From: Tribonema minus
Lineage: Eukaryota; Sar; Xanthophyceae; Tribonematales; Tribonemataceae
Assembly: GCA_017506865.1 (NCBI GenBank)
Contig: JAFCMP010000004.1
Location: forward strand, 310,001-374,000
DNA: 64,000 nucleotides
Direction: 5' to 3'
The position numbers were made by a program, and so were the translations under genes. The notes under the pieces were generated by a model. It ran no database searches and was not told the DNA's origin. It saw only the letters and a program-made list of their open reading frames with translations. Position 1 is the first letter of the stretch, and each line of letters starts with the position of its first letter. Positions 22,801 to 32,600 of the stretch are shown piece by piece.

Positions 22801-25800
22801 CAGAGTACTCATGGAATTGGGTTTGTGTAGGCCTCAAGTGGAACCCTAAGGCGGGGTATCCAGTGCGTTCCTAGGGTTATCAGCAACCTTCACAAAAACG
22901 GGTGCAAGTACCAGACGTGAAGGAACAGTACGCTACCGAGTTGCTCGTTGTGCATCCCAACCCCTAAACCTAAGCCAGCGCAACAGACCCATCTACATCT
23001 TGCCATGCTTCATGGTGCCACACAAAGGAAAAACGTATGGACGCACTGCGTCTAACCCCAAGTTTAGGGTAGGCTGCCCCCCATACTCTAATGCAATCCG
23101 CAACTGGCAAGTGCGGCAGGGCAACGCCGAGTAGGTCGCAATGGCAATACACCTCGAAGTACATAACAGTACGACTCCATTTCCTGCCATGATTTATCTT
23201 AGACTGCCACCCCGTTGGCAATTTATCTTAGACTGCCGCCCCATTGGCTTATAGCTCTGCATGATGCCGCTAGTCAAAGTCATATTGCCGCCCCATTGGC
23301 TGATAGCTCTGCATGATGCCACTGCAGCCATGCTGCTCAGTTGTGCAAGCGGATATACTAGCAGCACCTGGCCGTAACCCTAACCCTGGATGAGTGCGCT
23401 GGCAAGCCTACGCCTTACTGCAAGGTTGCCTTGGTAACATTGCGGCGCTGGGCGTGCACACTGCCACACTTGCCAGGATGCTTGGTTTGAGAGCACATAC
23501 ACGATCAGTACCCTACTCAGTGTGCGTAACCTCAACCCTGATGCAAGTGCATGCGACGAAGAGCAGAGCTCTCTGACCGTGTACAGACAAGATCAGCGAA
23601 AAATAAGGCTGACGTGCTCGCAACCTATGACATACCATGCACATTAGATACGGCTTGCACAATTCCCCGTACTCACTTCACCATGTGTTTAACGCCAAAG
23701 AACAATGAACTGCCTTAAACAAGTTCAGACACTGGTGGCTCACCTGCTTGGTGATCTTGCCACCGTATTCCTCCTTCCATTGCCAGACGCGCTGCCAGTG
23801 CAACAGAGCAAAGAAGAAGAGTCGGAAACGGTTAGGGTTTGTTGGCTTCCAGCAAGGTACAGTAGCAGCGTTGCGACGGTGGTGCTCAAGGTGTGATAAC
23901 TTCACGCTTTCTGACTTGAAGTTAGACAAGGTGTAAGAAACACTACGCAGTATTCTACTGTGTATGGCGTCTACAAGACAAGTCAATTTGTGGGAGAGCT
24001 TGCACTCAGCATTAGCATGGTTTGTTCCGCAGCATTGAGCTCGGTCTGTATGTGATCGTCATAGTGCAAGTCCCCCTTTCGCTTCACAGCGCAAAGCACT
24101 ACATCAAGGTGGTAACTTCAACAATAAACGTGTACCTATAATAGACCGTGCCTCCATCTACGTATCCGGCTGCACACTGCGTGTGTGCATGGCAGCAGCG
24201 GGGAGTGTCGCCAGCGCCAGTTGCAGCAGCGCCCTGTGCACCCACGGCCAATGCGTCTGCACGCCGGTTGCTGTCATAGTGGCTATTACCAGTGAACAGC
24301 AGCTCCATCGCGGCACCTGCGCCATTTTGTTTTATCAAGTACACTACATAGAACTTCACTAAGTATGGCGTCTTACAAGACTCTTCAATTTGCGGGAGAG
24401 CCTGCACTCAGCATTAGCATGGTTTGTTCCGCAGCATTGAGCTCGGACTGTTTGTGAAAGTATGGCGTCTTACAAGACTATTCAATTTGCGGGAGAGCTT
24501 GCACTCAGCATTAGCATGGTGTGTTCCGCAGCATTGAGCTCGGACTGTTTGTGATCGTCATAGTGCAAGTCCCCTTTTCACAAAGCACAAGACAACACTT
24601 CAGGTAGAAGTACAGGTAGAAGTACATCTTTTGACAAACGAATGTACTAGATCTAACGACCGACTCGACTCGGTTCTCTACATGACAACACTTCAGGTAG
24701 AAGTACATATTTTGACAAACGAATGTACTAGATCTAACGACCGACTCGACTCAGTTCTCTACATGACAACTCAATATGCGGGAGAGCTTGCACTCAGCAT
24801 TAGCATGGTTTGTTCCGCAGCATTGAGCTCGGTCTGTTTGTAATCGTCATAGCGCAAGTCCCCTTTCCACTTCGCAGCACAAAGCACTTCAAGAATGAAT
24901 GCACTAGGTCTGACTACACTGACACGACTCGGTTCAACCGACCAGCCTAGTGACGGAGACAATGTTTGATGCAGCAATCAACAGTTTTCGGTCAGTTTTC
25001 CAGAGAGACACGCAAACAATTGACCTGCGAACAGCTCCTATATTTTATACCAGCACCTCTGTCATGCCTTGAAATATTCTTGACGAGATCTGCAAGAGCT
25101 CTATGCATAGGTCGGATCGCGTGGGTCATTCTCAGTTCCGTTCAATCAACCGAGCATATGATACAGGGCTCGAAGCTGGTGGCGCACGACCCCCCTCTGG
25201 GAGCAGCAATAGTACCCGATGCCTTGGAAAACTTAGCAGCACCCATGATGGGATGAGAAGACTTTCAAACATGGTACGGGTGACGCACGGTGCAACATAA
25301 TTAGCTTCAACTGGACCCTTGACAGACCTCTCACTTTCCCAACTAATGGCGCATGACCCTACATTGTTTGTGTATAATTCAATAGTTGCGGCGCAAGGCA
25401 ACTCCCAGCAAAGCAACGTGTGCACACAATGGCGAAGTTTCCGCCCCCCAGCCGGTCATTAACTTCAATGAGGGTTGTCGCATTGACTTCAAGTGCGCAC
25501 CTTGAGGACCCCATCTCTTCCCAGCTGGTCACCATCTTCAATTGAGGTTTTGACATCAACTTGAACTGCGCACGTTGATGATCTCTTCCTTCCCCAGCTG
25601 GCAATAAACCACAACAGGTTCTGACATCAACTTCAACTGTGCACCTTGACAAGTTCTTATCTTCCCAGCCGGTCATCAACTTCAATTGAGGTTTTACATC
25701 AACTTCAAGTGTGCGCCTTGACAAACTCTTCTCTTCCCAGCTGGTGGCGTGTGACCCCCTCGTCCTTGGCCAGCTTCTTCTCACATCATCAAGTTCAACT

Positions 25801-28800
25801 GAGGTTTTGACATCAACTTCAACTGCGCACCTTGACAAACTCTTCTCTTCCGAGTTGGTGGCGCGTGACCCCCTCGTCCTTGGCCAGCTTCTTCTCCACT
25901 ACGGACTGCGTGGCGATGCCGGCGTGGTCAATGCCGGGGACGTAGAGGGTGACGTCGCCGCGCATGCGGTGCCATCTGCGCAGTGAGTTGAAGTTGAAGA
26001 TAGTTCAGACGAATGTGCGTGGTGGATACCACATGGCGAGCTGAGGGCAGATGAGTTGCATGCACTATTTTGCACAGAGGCTGCATTGTATTGCAACTCT
26101 CAAGTACACCGTGTACTTCAGGTATATGCATTTACACCGATGAAGTGTTGTAGCACAGAGGGGTCATGCCACCGTGTCACTATCCGCCAACATGCTTGGC
26201 GCTTTGAAGAAGAGCAGAAGAAGTGCGGCGAGGCTGCATGTACTTTACGTGTACAAGTGTAACTGCCCCAGCTGCTTCCAGTCATGGTGAGAGTAAGAGC
26301 TAAGGACAGAGTATGGGGCTTAAGGACAGAGTTGGGGCTAGGTAGCGCACCAGTTCTGCGTTGAGGATCTAGAGTGCGCACTGTGAAAGGTGGGGGTATG
26401 ACCGCATGCTCTGTGCAATGGTCTGACGCCGAGCGATCTCCTGCATACAAACATTACCTGGTCAGCCCATCTTCAATGGCGCTCGTGAGCGCGTGCCCCA
26501 GGTGCAGCGAGCCCGTTACGTTGGGCGGCGGTATCACCATGACAAACTTCTTATCAGGGGCGGCCTGTAGCCCCTTCTGCGTGTCTGCACTGTAGAAGCC
26601 GCACTGCTCCCTGCGCGAATAACAAAGTCACGCAGCAACACTGTCAGGGACCCTGGTCGAGTTGTGCTGCAAGTTGCTGTATATTTGTGAAGCGCCTCGT
26701 GAACGCGGAGACAATTTTTAGAATTGAGTGTTCATCGACGCTGTAGTGTAAAAACCACACTGATCTCTGCGCATGCCACAACAGGTAGAGAGCAGCGGTG
26801 ATGAAAACTGGAATACCGCCAAACTCAACATGTGCTGCAAGTCGTTGATCCCTGATGAGATTGTGCCGGATAGGCATACTGTACAGAACAATATTCAGTG
26901 ATCTGATGTATAATTATGGCTTGCAAAGCAGCGCTGCAGACTTGCGAGTGGTAGACACAAAAATGTTTCAACACTTGGAAATGTGTAGCATGTGCATGTG
27001 TGTGTGTACACAAATGCCTCTGAGTGTATGTACAGTACGCACACATAGATATAGTTTGTACCTGCACCTCACTCAAAGTTCACAGGATGTTGTTGAGTTT
27101 TTTGTGACGCTGTTTGCAAGTTATGCAATAACCATGCAAGTATCGCGGTGACAAATTATAAGCCACACTCACCGCCACTCTTGCATGTGCCCATACATGT
27201 ATGCGCGATATGTTACCTCAGACACTTGAATGTTTGTGCCAATTTTACATACCTCGAAGTATGTACTTTAATGCAGAGGGTGCTTGTGCATGTGTGCCTC
27301 ACTCATTGCCGTTCTTCCAAACGCTGCTTCCACTATACACGTGCATGTATTGATGCACGTCCAGAGATTGTGCGCATGTGTTTCAGATATGTGAAACTAT
27401 CACTTGCACGCTTGTATGCATCACTCATCACCACTCTTGCCACGCCGCCTCCACATCCCCTCGCATCATTGCGTACCTGGTATACACATACTAGTACATG
27501 TACTGTAGCAACAATAAATATACTGATTGGGCGGTTGTGTCTTCATGTCATATTGTGTGCACTACTCACCACCACTCTTGCCACGCTGCTTCCACATATC
27601 CCGGCTGGTACGCTTCCGGCATGTCATGGTCGCCTAGCACCTTCTTTGTGCCATCCCTGGGCCCCTCATATATGGCCACCTTGGTCTCCTGTGCACACAC
27701 ACGACGGCAAGCTTGAAGGGTTACAACAGTGGCCGAAAGCAGAAACTGGCAGAGCAGGGTTACTGTCTTGATACCTGAGAGTGAATAGACCTGGTATAGT
27801 AGCGTGGCCTCTGTGATGACTCATGAGTATAGATGTGACAATACTGGAGACTTTCGGGACCTGCCAGTGCACAGTGCATCAGCTTGCACATTGCTGCAGG
27901 CAACATTGAAAAAGTCGATGCAGCACTGCAAGCACTTTCCGCAACTGTGTTGGAATACTGCAAGTCACAGCAGGCAATGGGCAGGTAGGTCACGCTAGGA
28001 AAGTCACCTGGCATCCTCTCCAAGGTGAAAAATTGCAGCAGTCTTGATTGAGTTATTATTGTTCTGTTGTCACATGTTGGCATGTAAGTACGTTTTGACA
28101 TTGGCGCTGCTTCAACTTGTCTCCAAGGGCACCTAGTCCATATACAGTCCAAATATTGGACAGCGTTGTCGTTGAAGGTGTGCTGAGTGAAGCGAGCGTG
28201 ATGCCTAGCCCTAACCCTAACCCTAACCCTGTAGCTGGCGCTTAACCTTGGAGGCCCTCCAACGGCGGCTCCACCAGTAAGCGTCGACGGTGTGAAAATC
28301 AAATCAGGGCTGTGCTATGGGTGTTGCCGAGCGTGTGCTGCCATGTTCGAGTTACTGAGCATGTTTGCATACATACATACATAAAGTTTCTGTTTGAGAC
28401 CTCTGCCCACCAACATGCCGCCGCGCACTGACGCGACGATCACCCGAATGGCGGAGTCAAAACGGAGCTGTTGCATGTCACGCGCTAAAGATTATGCGGA
28501 TGACATGGACTACAATTGACAGCATCACGCCAGTGGCGCCACACGGAGGGATCTACCTTATGACAGCACTCCTGTCTGGTTCTAGTCACTGATCCTCATC
28601 TGAACTGCTGCATGCCCCGTGCAAGAACCGATGAGAAGTATTTCAACCAAACGTGCAATCCAAAGTGGATCAGGTCATAAAGGGTCACCTTCTTGTCCTT
28701 TTTCCTCTTGTCCGAGGCTCCTCCCTCCTTTTTGGCCCACTTGTTGGGATCCTTCTCCTTCTTCTCCTTGATGGCAGGTCCTCCCTGACAATGACGAGCA

Positions 28801-29600
28801 GCATGCACTGATGATGGCAGTCTGTGCACAATTGAAACCGCACGAATTCGTGGGTGGCGGCACTGCGTGCGACTGCAATGATTTGACGTCATCAGGAAGA
28901 AGTAACCAGCACAGTTTCAGAACGCCATTGTGCTTGCGGTGCCGAGTTCATGATGCAAGTATCGCAGCACCTGGAGAAGCAGACACCAGCTTTCGATGCG
29001 AACAGGTGCGTGCAGTGAATACCAAAGGCTGAACTGCAGGCATGCTAATCTGAAAGAATCTCCGGATCAAGAAGATGGCTGAGCACATAATTGTACTGCA
29101 TTGCGCAGGTGCGTTTCTGTAGTCGTACGCCATGCACATGGCCTTGAAATGTACTGCTGGCAGCACGTGTGCGAGCCCGTACCTTGGCAAGCTTCTTCAG
29201 CGCATTCTTACTCAAAGGCTGTCCATCAAGCTCTGCAGAAGGTTCGGATCCTGCAACCGGACCGTCCTGCAGTCAGGCCAATGCACGGCAGCAGCACATG
29301 GTGGAAACACATGGATCATGAAGCAGCATAAAGGAGCAAGACTACAAAAAAATGTGCACTAGCCTTGCCTGTTGCCAAGCATGCAAGTCATGCATGAGGC
29401 GATGCTATTAATTTCCGGACGGGCGTGTAGCTATGGGCACCCCAACTCAACCAGACCAACCAGAGCAACACTCATGTCACCAAACATCAACAGCACTGAA
29501 AGTTGAGATGGCATCAACGCAGACTCACAATGCCGTCGATCTGTTCCATGTACTTCAGCATGCGGGCATAGCCCTCGTCGTTCTCCCAGAGGTCACTCAT
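7848..29600 (-). CDS. VARS: Valyl-tRNA synthetase, complete, 24 exons
   Basis: The enzyme charges tRNA-Val with valine; this is the long cytosolic form. Exons in transcript order: 29600-29529, 29266-29183, 28784-28689, 27688-27570, 26610-26458, 25975-25831, 23791-23744, 22604-22449, 21568-21435, 20454-20319, 19869-19672, 19151-19030, 18007-17869, 16898-16740, 16394-16276, 16024-15889, 15184-14938, 13799-13625, 12681-12570, 11710-11558, 10957-10871, 9399-9283, 8855-8640, 7982-7848. All phases agree, giving 1085 residues. Start [20 protein letters not shown]; Lys-rich segment about 55-84; HIGH motif as HLGH at 160-163; editing-domain [16 protein letters not shown] near 396-411; DTWFSS; KMSKS at 672-676, split between two exons; anticodon-binding domain from about 755; C-terminal coiled coil about 970-1085 ending NFKTMKL. 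Intron 22 uses a GC donor (CAG/gcaagt). Coding bases are only about 15% of the span because introns hold arrays of duplicated exon edges and a transposon. Its start is 91 bp from the divergent prenyltransferase start. Confidence 0.97.
8458..8638. repeat. Tandem duplication beside ValRS exon 23 donor
   Basis: Two diverged copies (about 8468-8540 and 8550-8638) share the words CTTCAACTT.AA.GCA, CATCGT and GGCCGTCAAA, followed by TTGCGTAC or ACATTGCG. The second copy abuts the exon 23 donor. Confidence 0.6.
9420..9560. repeat. Tandem repeat upstream of ValRS exon 22 acceptor
   Basis: A unit of about 70 bp starting GGCGCATGAATCG(A/G)CAAGGTC occurs twice, at about 9420-9488 and 9491-9560, each followed by a GATGGTC(C/T)GGTG word. 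Confidence 0.7.
10137..10859. mobile_element. Non-autonomous DNA transposon with 31-bp terminal inverted repeats and 6-bp target duplication
   Basis: The left end (10137-10167) begins TACCGTAGGAAACGGATTAT and runs into seven C. The right end (10829-10859) is its reverse complement with one mismatch in 31. The element is flanked by GGTATG on both sides (10131-10136 and 10860-10865), a 6-bp target-site duplication. Subterminal zones hold several copies of TTGTATAAGACC followed by C-rich runs at the left and AAGAC-GGGGG words at the right, as is usual for transposase-binding regions. No recognisable transposase is encoded in its 723 bp. It lies in ValRS intron 21, and its target duplication overlaps the sixth base of the exon 21 donor. 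Confidence 0.88.
11640..11885 (-). repeat. Duplicated 5' edge of ValRS exon 20
   Basis: The real exon edge at about 11655-11716 is copied at 11818-11885: both share CAGGTACAGGCATC.CTGC, the CAATCTTGCG/GAATCTTGCG word and GCTTCCGCATTG(G/A)CCTC followed by the acceptor. The copy also has a usable acceptor complement (CTCTGTTGTAGG), so it is a decoy exon start in the intron. Confidence 0.85.
12236..12600 (-). repeat. Three copies of ValRS exon 19 donor edge
   Basis: The sequence CTCCTTACCTTATCGTTCAC followed by CACGGG and GCTTGATGAGCT occurs at about 12238, 12387 and, as the real donor, at 12561-12602. Spacing is about 150-170 bp and each copy keeps the donor complement (TTACC). Confidence 0.9.
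13108..13180 (-). repeat. Partial copy of ValRS exon 19 including its acceptor
   Basis: Positions 13108-13180 match the acceptor half of exon 19 (12629-12706): GGCAGGTCGTGAGGCCGCCA, AAGTCATACGCC and GAAGCACCTG, continuing into intron bases AAACATGG. One base is missing (CGCCTGAAG for CGCCGTGAAG), so the copy would shift frame. Confidence 0.88.
13216..13300. repeat. Interstitial TTAGGG-type repeats
   Basis: AATTAGGGTTAG and GTAACCCTAG lie at 13226-13252, and GAGGGTTAGGGTTAGGGTTA at 13279-13300, inside a ValRS intron. The units occur in both orientations. Confidence 0.75.
13950..14985 (-). repeat. About five copies of ValRS exon 17 donor edge
   Basis: The donor edge GCTCACCGATGACGCGGTTG with ATGTCGA.GTTGATGTC is real at 14931-14975 and copied, with drift, at about 13958, 14208, 14615 and 14778. 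The copies at 14615 and 14778 keep a donor complement (CTTACC or CTCACC) and share a tail CATGACAGTCTGTAACC-like not found in the exon, so they expanded together. Confidence 0.9.
14109..14131 (+). repeat. Interstitial telomere-like repeat
   Basis: GGGTTAGGGTTAGGGTTAGG, just over three perfect TTAGGG units, within the exon 17 edge array of ValRS. Confidence 0.8.
15470..15930 (-). repeat. Five tandem copies of ValRS exon 16 donor edge
   Basis: CATACCTTGCGGCCGTGCTT followed by GTCGCGGACCA.CGGGTGCA is the real edge at 15885-15924; diverged copies start near 15474, 15592, 15690 and 15784, about 100 bp apart. Each copy continues into a shared CTCATTTCCAG..CTTCAA intron segment. Most keep the ACCTT donor complement. 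Confidence 0.92.
16614..16733 (+). repeat. Dispersed 120-bp repeat, copy A
   Basis: Begins GGCACTGTTTGACTCATGGC, continues CAATGACTGCAGCAGCGGCG, and ends near GACGATCTTTTGATTCGTTT. It matches copies at 17509-17629 (same strand) and 55631-55750 (opposite strand) and ends within 10 bp of the ValRS exon 14 donor. Confidence 0.85.
16914..16935 (+). repeat. Poly-G tract (22 G)
   Basis: An uninterrupted run of 22 G just upstream of the acceptor of ValRS exon 14. In the transcript it reads as poly-C, so it may act as an extreme polypyrimidine tract. Confidence 0.9.
17509..17629 (+). repeat. Dispersed 120-bp repeat, copy B
   Basis: Shares GGCACTGTTTGACTCGTGGC and the CAATGACTGCAGCAGCGGCG core with copy A, and CTTGCGGCTAACCA, TTGTCACCT, GAGCTCTACGATCTTT with copy C. 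Lies in ValRS intron 13. Confidence 0.85.
18580..19085 (-). repeat. ValRS exon 12 donor edge copy plus a 70-bp satellite
   Basis: The real edge CACTGAGGCGCCAGGAACGG with CTCAATCACGTCGCC (19029-19067) has a diverged copy at about 18592-18632. Between them a unit with CTCACCACTGATAAT, CGTAGAAAAAGCGCT, GTAGAAAT.TCAATACTTGG repeats about four times (18690-19010), each with a donor-like CTCAC. Confidence 0.85.
20190..20345 (-). repeat. Copies of ValRS exon 10 donor edge
   Basis: CACCTTTCTGCCGTTGACGG at about 20192 duplicates the real donor edge CACCTTTCTGCCGTTGAAGG at 20316-20340. Confidence 0.85.
20400..20990 (-). repeat. Four tandem copies of ValRS exon 10 acceptor edge
   Basis: The real edge (about 20406-20460: GAGCATCGTCTCCAGACGCG, TGGTTGCCACCACCAGTTCT, TCATCACTGCGGGC) is followed by diverged copies starting near 20537, 20675 and 20908. 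The acceptor complement (CTGCGG or CTGCAG) is kept in the second and third copies, and downstream intron bases (AAATCACATGG) are duplicated as well. Confidence 0.92.
21148..21480 (-). repeat. Three copies of ValRS exon 9 donor edge
   Basis: CTGCCCTCCACCTTGTAGGC followed by AAAGTGCGT.AG.GTGCCA is real at 21435-21475 and copied at about 21152 and 21339. Copies keep or nearly keep the ATACCTG donor complement. Confidence 0.92.
21545..21965 (-). repeat. Four copies of ValRS exon 9 acceptor edge
   Basis: CAATGTCGCTGATTGCTGAC followed by TGCAGCAGCACG is real at about 21551; copies begin near 21641, 21809 and 21923. Each carries its own acceptor-like CTGCAG or CTGTAA and the shared intron words GGCATAGCTCAGCA and TTCAACAGT. 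Confidence 0.88.
22055..22495 (-). repeat. About five copies of ValRS exon 8 donor edge
   Basis: The real edge GATCACCTTGAGCGCGCAGC with TCCAGTTCACCAGGCG (22443-22480) has copies near 22068, 22168, 22268 and 22375, each followed by a CCCGTACACTGTACCTAC-like segment and a CAGCTGAGTTGAAGTT-like segment. Confidence 0.9.
23960..24900. repeat. Tandem and nested repeats filling ValRS intron 6
   Basis: A unit of about 100-130 bp with GTATGGCGTCTTACAAGACT, GCGGGAGAGCTTGCACTCAG, CATTAGCATGGT and GCAGCATTGAGCTCGG occurs at about 23964, 24363, 24461 and 24770 (the last incomplete). Between the last two copies a second 80-bp unit with TTTTGACAAACGAATGTACT occurs twice (24600-24690, 24695-24770). I find no match to the adjacent exons. 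Confidence 0.92.
25170..25900 (-). repeat. Five to seven copies of ValRS exon 6 donor edge
   Basis: The real edge GCGCACCTTGACAAACTCTT with CTCTTCC (25825-25851) is copied near 25495, 25568, 25639 and 25711; the last copy extends 60 bp into the exon (GACCCCCTCGTCCTTGGCCA). More worn copies lie near 25182 and 25318. Units are linked by TTGAGGTTTTGACATCAACT. Confidence 0.93.
27160..27600 (-). repeat. Copies of ValRS exon 4 donor edge
   Basis: CTCACCACCACTCTTGCCAC with GCTGCTTCCACAT is real at 27565-27597; diverged copies lie near 27168, 27300 and 27424. Confidence 0.75.
28206..28233 (-). repeat. Interstitial telomere-like repeat
   Basis: CCCTAACCCTAACCCTAACC, about four CCCTAA units, in ValRS intron 3. 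Confidence 0.85.
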
Positions 29601-29691
29601 CGCTCGGTAGCGGTGTGTGCACGCGCTGCCGCAGATTTGCCAACTTCAATCCCAACTTCAATCGGGATGGATGACCTAAACCTGTGTCCTA
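29601..29691. promoter_or_regulatory. 91-bp bidirectional promoter, ValRS / prenyltransferase
   Basis: Only 91 bp separate the two divergent start codons, so the promoters and 5' leaders of both genes must share or overlap this sequence. It contains two AACTTCAAT words (29640-29660). No TATA box is evident. Confidence 0.6.
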
Positions 29692-32600
29692 ATGCCTACA
29701 ATGCCGTCGCGCAAGAGGCCCAGGCTGCCGCTGCCTTGCGGCTCGCATGTGTTTCTGGCCGGAGCAGCACTGCTAGCTGGGCTCCGCGGTTCGGAAAGCT
29801 TTGTAAGCAGTTTAACGCTGGTGCCTGGGAGGTGCGCCTGCCGCTGCAGCAGCAGCAACTGTCGCTTGGGCACTGTGATGGTACAACAGTTGCCAGAGCG
29901 AAGCGCCACCTCCCAGGAGAGCACGTGGTCGCCGCATCACCACCAGCATCACGATGCCAAGGGCGGCCTGCGTAGAGTGCCCAAGCACGTGGCCTTCGTG
30001 CTCGACGGCAACGGCAGATGGTAAGCCAGCAAGCTTTCTCTTGTCGTGTAGCATCAGGTGCTGCGATGAAACGTTATGCCTGATGCGCGACACTTTGGAC
30101 CCTGCTGTGCTTTCACACGTGTCTGACGTTCTTCTCATTGCGAATTGCAGGGCGACTCGGCGTGGACTGCCACGCACAGCCGGACATATTGAGGGCGCTA
30201 AGAGAGCGCTGGAGGTCATTGAGCTTTGTCGTGAATTAGGCGTACAGGTGAGCGCTCTGATTGCTGGTGGTTGGTGGAAGCGATTTGGCTTGCTTGAAAG
30301 CAGGTGCTGCAGCACCAAAGCGACTGAGAGAGCTACGTGGATTGACAAACACACTAGGTCACGAAAGCCACATACACCAATTTATGCCGAGATATGTTCT
30401 CAAACACTGCAGGGCAGCGAATGAAGTTGGCAGCACTGCGGTTCGTCCATACCTGTCTGCACCCCCAGGCTATACTCCAACACTTGAAGTTATAACCCGC
30501 ACAGACTCAGAGCTTTGCCCCTTCCCATTTTCATGGTGTCCTGTATGAACGGTAGTGGCACACGGTGTGCCTCGATCATCAATCGCGCCATGCTGCAATC
30601 ATGTGGGCGGCAGAGCGTTCAGTGAATGTACAGTAGAAGGGTAGAAGGGAATCAAACTCTTGCGCTGAACTCTTGTGCGAGCACCCTGCCCATGCCTGGA
30701 CATCTCTGGCTACACCATCTGCAACAACTGAACACGAAACCGACTGTAAGCCACGTTGGCACAGCGCCATGTGCCCTAGTGGCTGTCTCACTTGCCCCCA
30801 TTACATAGAAGTATGCAACATCATTGCAAGCGGAGTAACGCTCAAACCTTGTTCTACTGTGTGACTCGGTGCTGCCAGATGTACACCATGCACGCACAGT
30901 GGCTTTGATGGGAGGCATGCTGTCAAATGCATCACCACCCGCAACTGTGCTTCAGGTTACGCGTACACTCGTATTTGCTTGGCAGCTGATTGTGATGCAT
31001 TGGCCATTCCGTTCCCGATGCATTGCAGTATGTCACGCTCTTCACGTTCTCTACGGAGAACTGGAAGCGCCCCGCCGCCGAAGTGGCCAGCCTCATGGCT
31101 CTGCTGGAGCACAACATAGAGGCCAACAGGCGCGCCATGCGCCAGAATGGCATACGGCTCGTTCTGATTGGTCAGAAGGAGAGGTTGAGCACTGGTCTGC
31201 AGTGCCTGGTGGAGGAGGTGCAGCGGGAGACCAGCGTGGCGGATGCTCAGCAAAGCGGAGACCAGGTACTTCAACTTGGACTGCTTTGTTGAGTACTTCA
31301 ACCTGAGGTTTGTGGATACTGCGCACTGGATCTCAGCATATGCTCAGAAGACGCGCTGAGCTTCACAACGGAGCTTGCAGACCCTCACTGTCCATGCAGT
31401 GATTAGTGGACTATGATTGCGGGCATCCCAGCGTGACTTACTACAATACATACAGTTTGAAGCAGGCTGTCTGTTTTAGTGGCAGCGATATCAACCGCAG
31501 TGCTTCCTTTGTGCGCCTTTCTGGCGTGTCAGATGACCGTGTGCCTGGCGGTGAGCTATGGCGGGAGGGACGAGATTGCACGCGCAGCCAAGGCCGTGGC
31601 GCTGGCGGTGGCGGAGGGCAGGCTGAGCGCTGATGACGTTACCGAGGAGGTGCTACAAGGTACGTAGGCATGCGTGCACGTTGACTTCGGGTTAGGGCAG
31701 GTTGAGCGTTGATGATGGCACATCGCTGATACTGTCATTGAGGCAATGCTGCAAGGTATGTAGCAACACGTGCACTTTGACCTAGGGTTAGGGCAGGCTG
31801 AGCGTCGATGACGTCATTGAGGCGATGCTGCAAGGTATGTAGGCATGCGTATGTGTCTAGGCAATGGTTAGGGCAGGTTGAACGCTGAGGATGGCACAGT
31901 TAGGGCAGCTTGAGCGCTGGGAATTGACACTGAGCGGGCTCTGCCACGCATGTAGTCTAGGCACATGCGCATGTTTCAGCTAGAGTTGGGGCAGGCTAAG
32001 TGCTGATGACGTCTAGGTATGTAGGCACGCAAGTGTGCACGTATCTAATCTAGGGTCAGGGCAGGTTGCGTGTTTGAGGATGTCAGGGCATGTAGGCATG
32101 CGCATATACTGTCTTATCTAGGGTTAGGGCCAAGTTGGACGTGACCCACATGCCATGACAGTGTGAGAGCATTGGGCTCAATGTGTCTGCATCTACGGTT
32201 GGGGTTGAGGATATGGTACACAGCTTATGCAGAGGCTGAGCCTTTTGCCGACGTAGCTAGCCACATCTGTTTGTTTGGCACAGTCTTGGAAAACGGTGTT
32301 GGCACAGGACAGAGCGGTTCTGGCGCGGGGAGGCTGAGGACTATGCGCACAGTTTGGGTTGTACATGGGTGCTGCCTACAGCTTGCTGCTGCACCTTATC
32401 TGCCGTACACGCGTTGCATGATGCTAGAGCTCTACGATCTTGTGATTCGTTGATATGTACTGCAAGGGTGCGATTTCACACTTGCAGCAAATGCGGCAGC
32501 AGCAGCTGCAGCTCTGCAGTCAGGGTTAGGTCAAAGGGTAAGGTTCGTGTTGAGGGCAAGGTAGGGTTGAAGTTAGGGCTTGCAGCGGTCGCATACAGGT

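Noticed and set aside
28206-28233. Telomere or chromosome end
   Set aside because: Only about four units, flanked on both sides by normal gene sequence.
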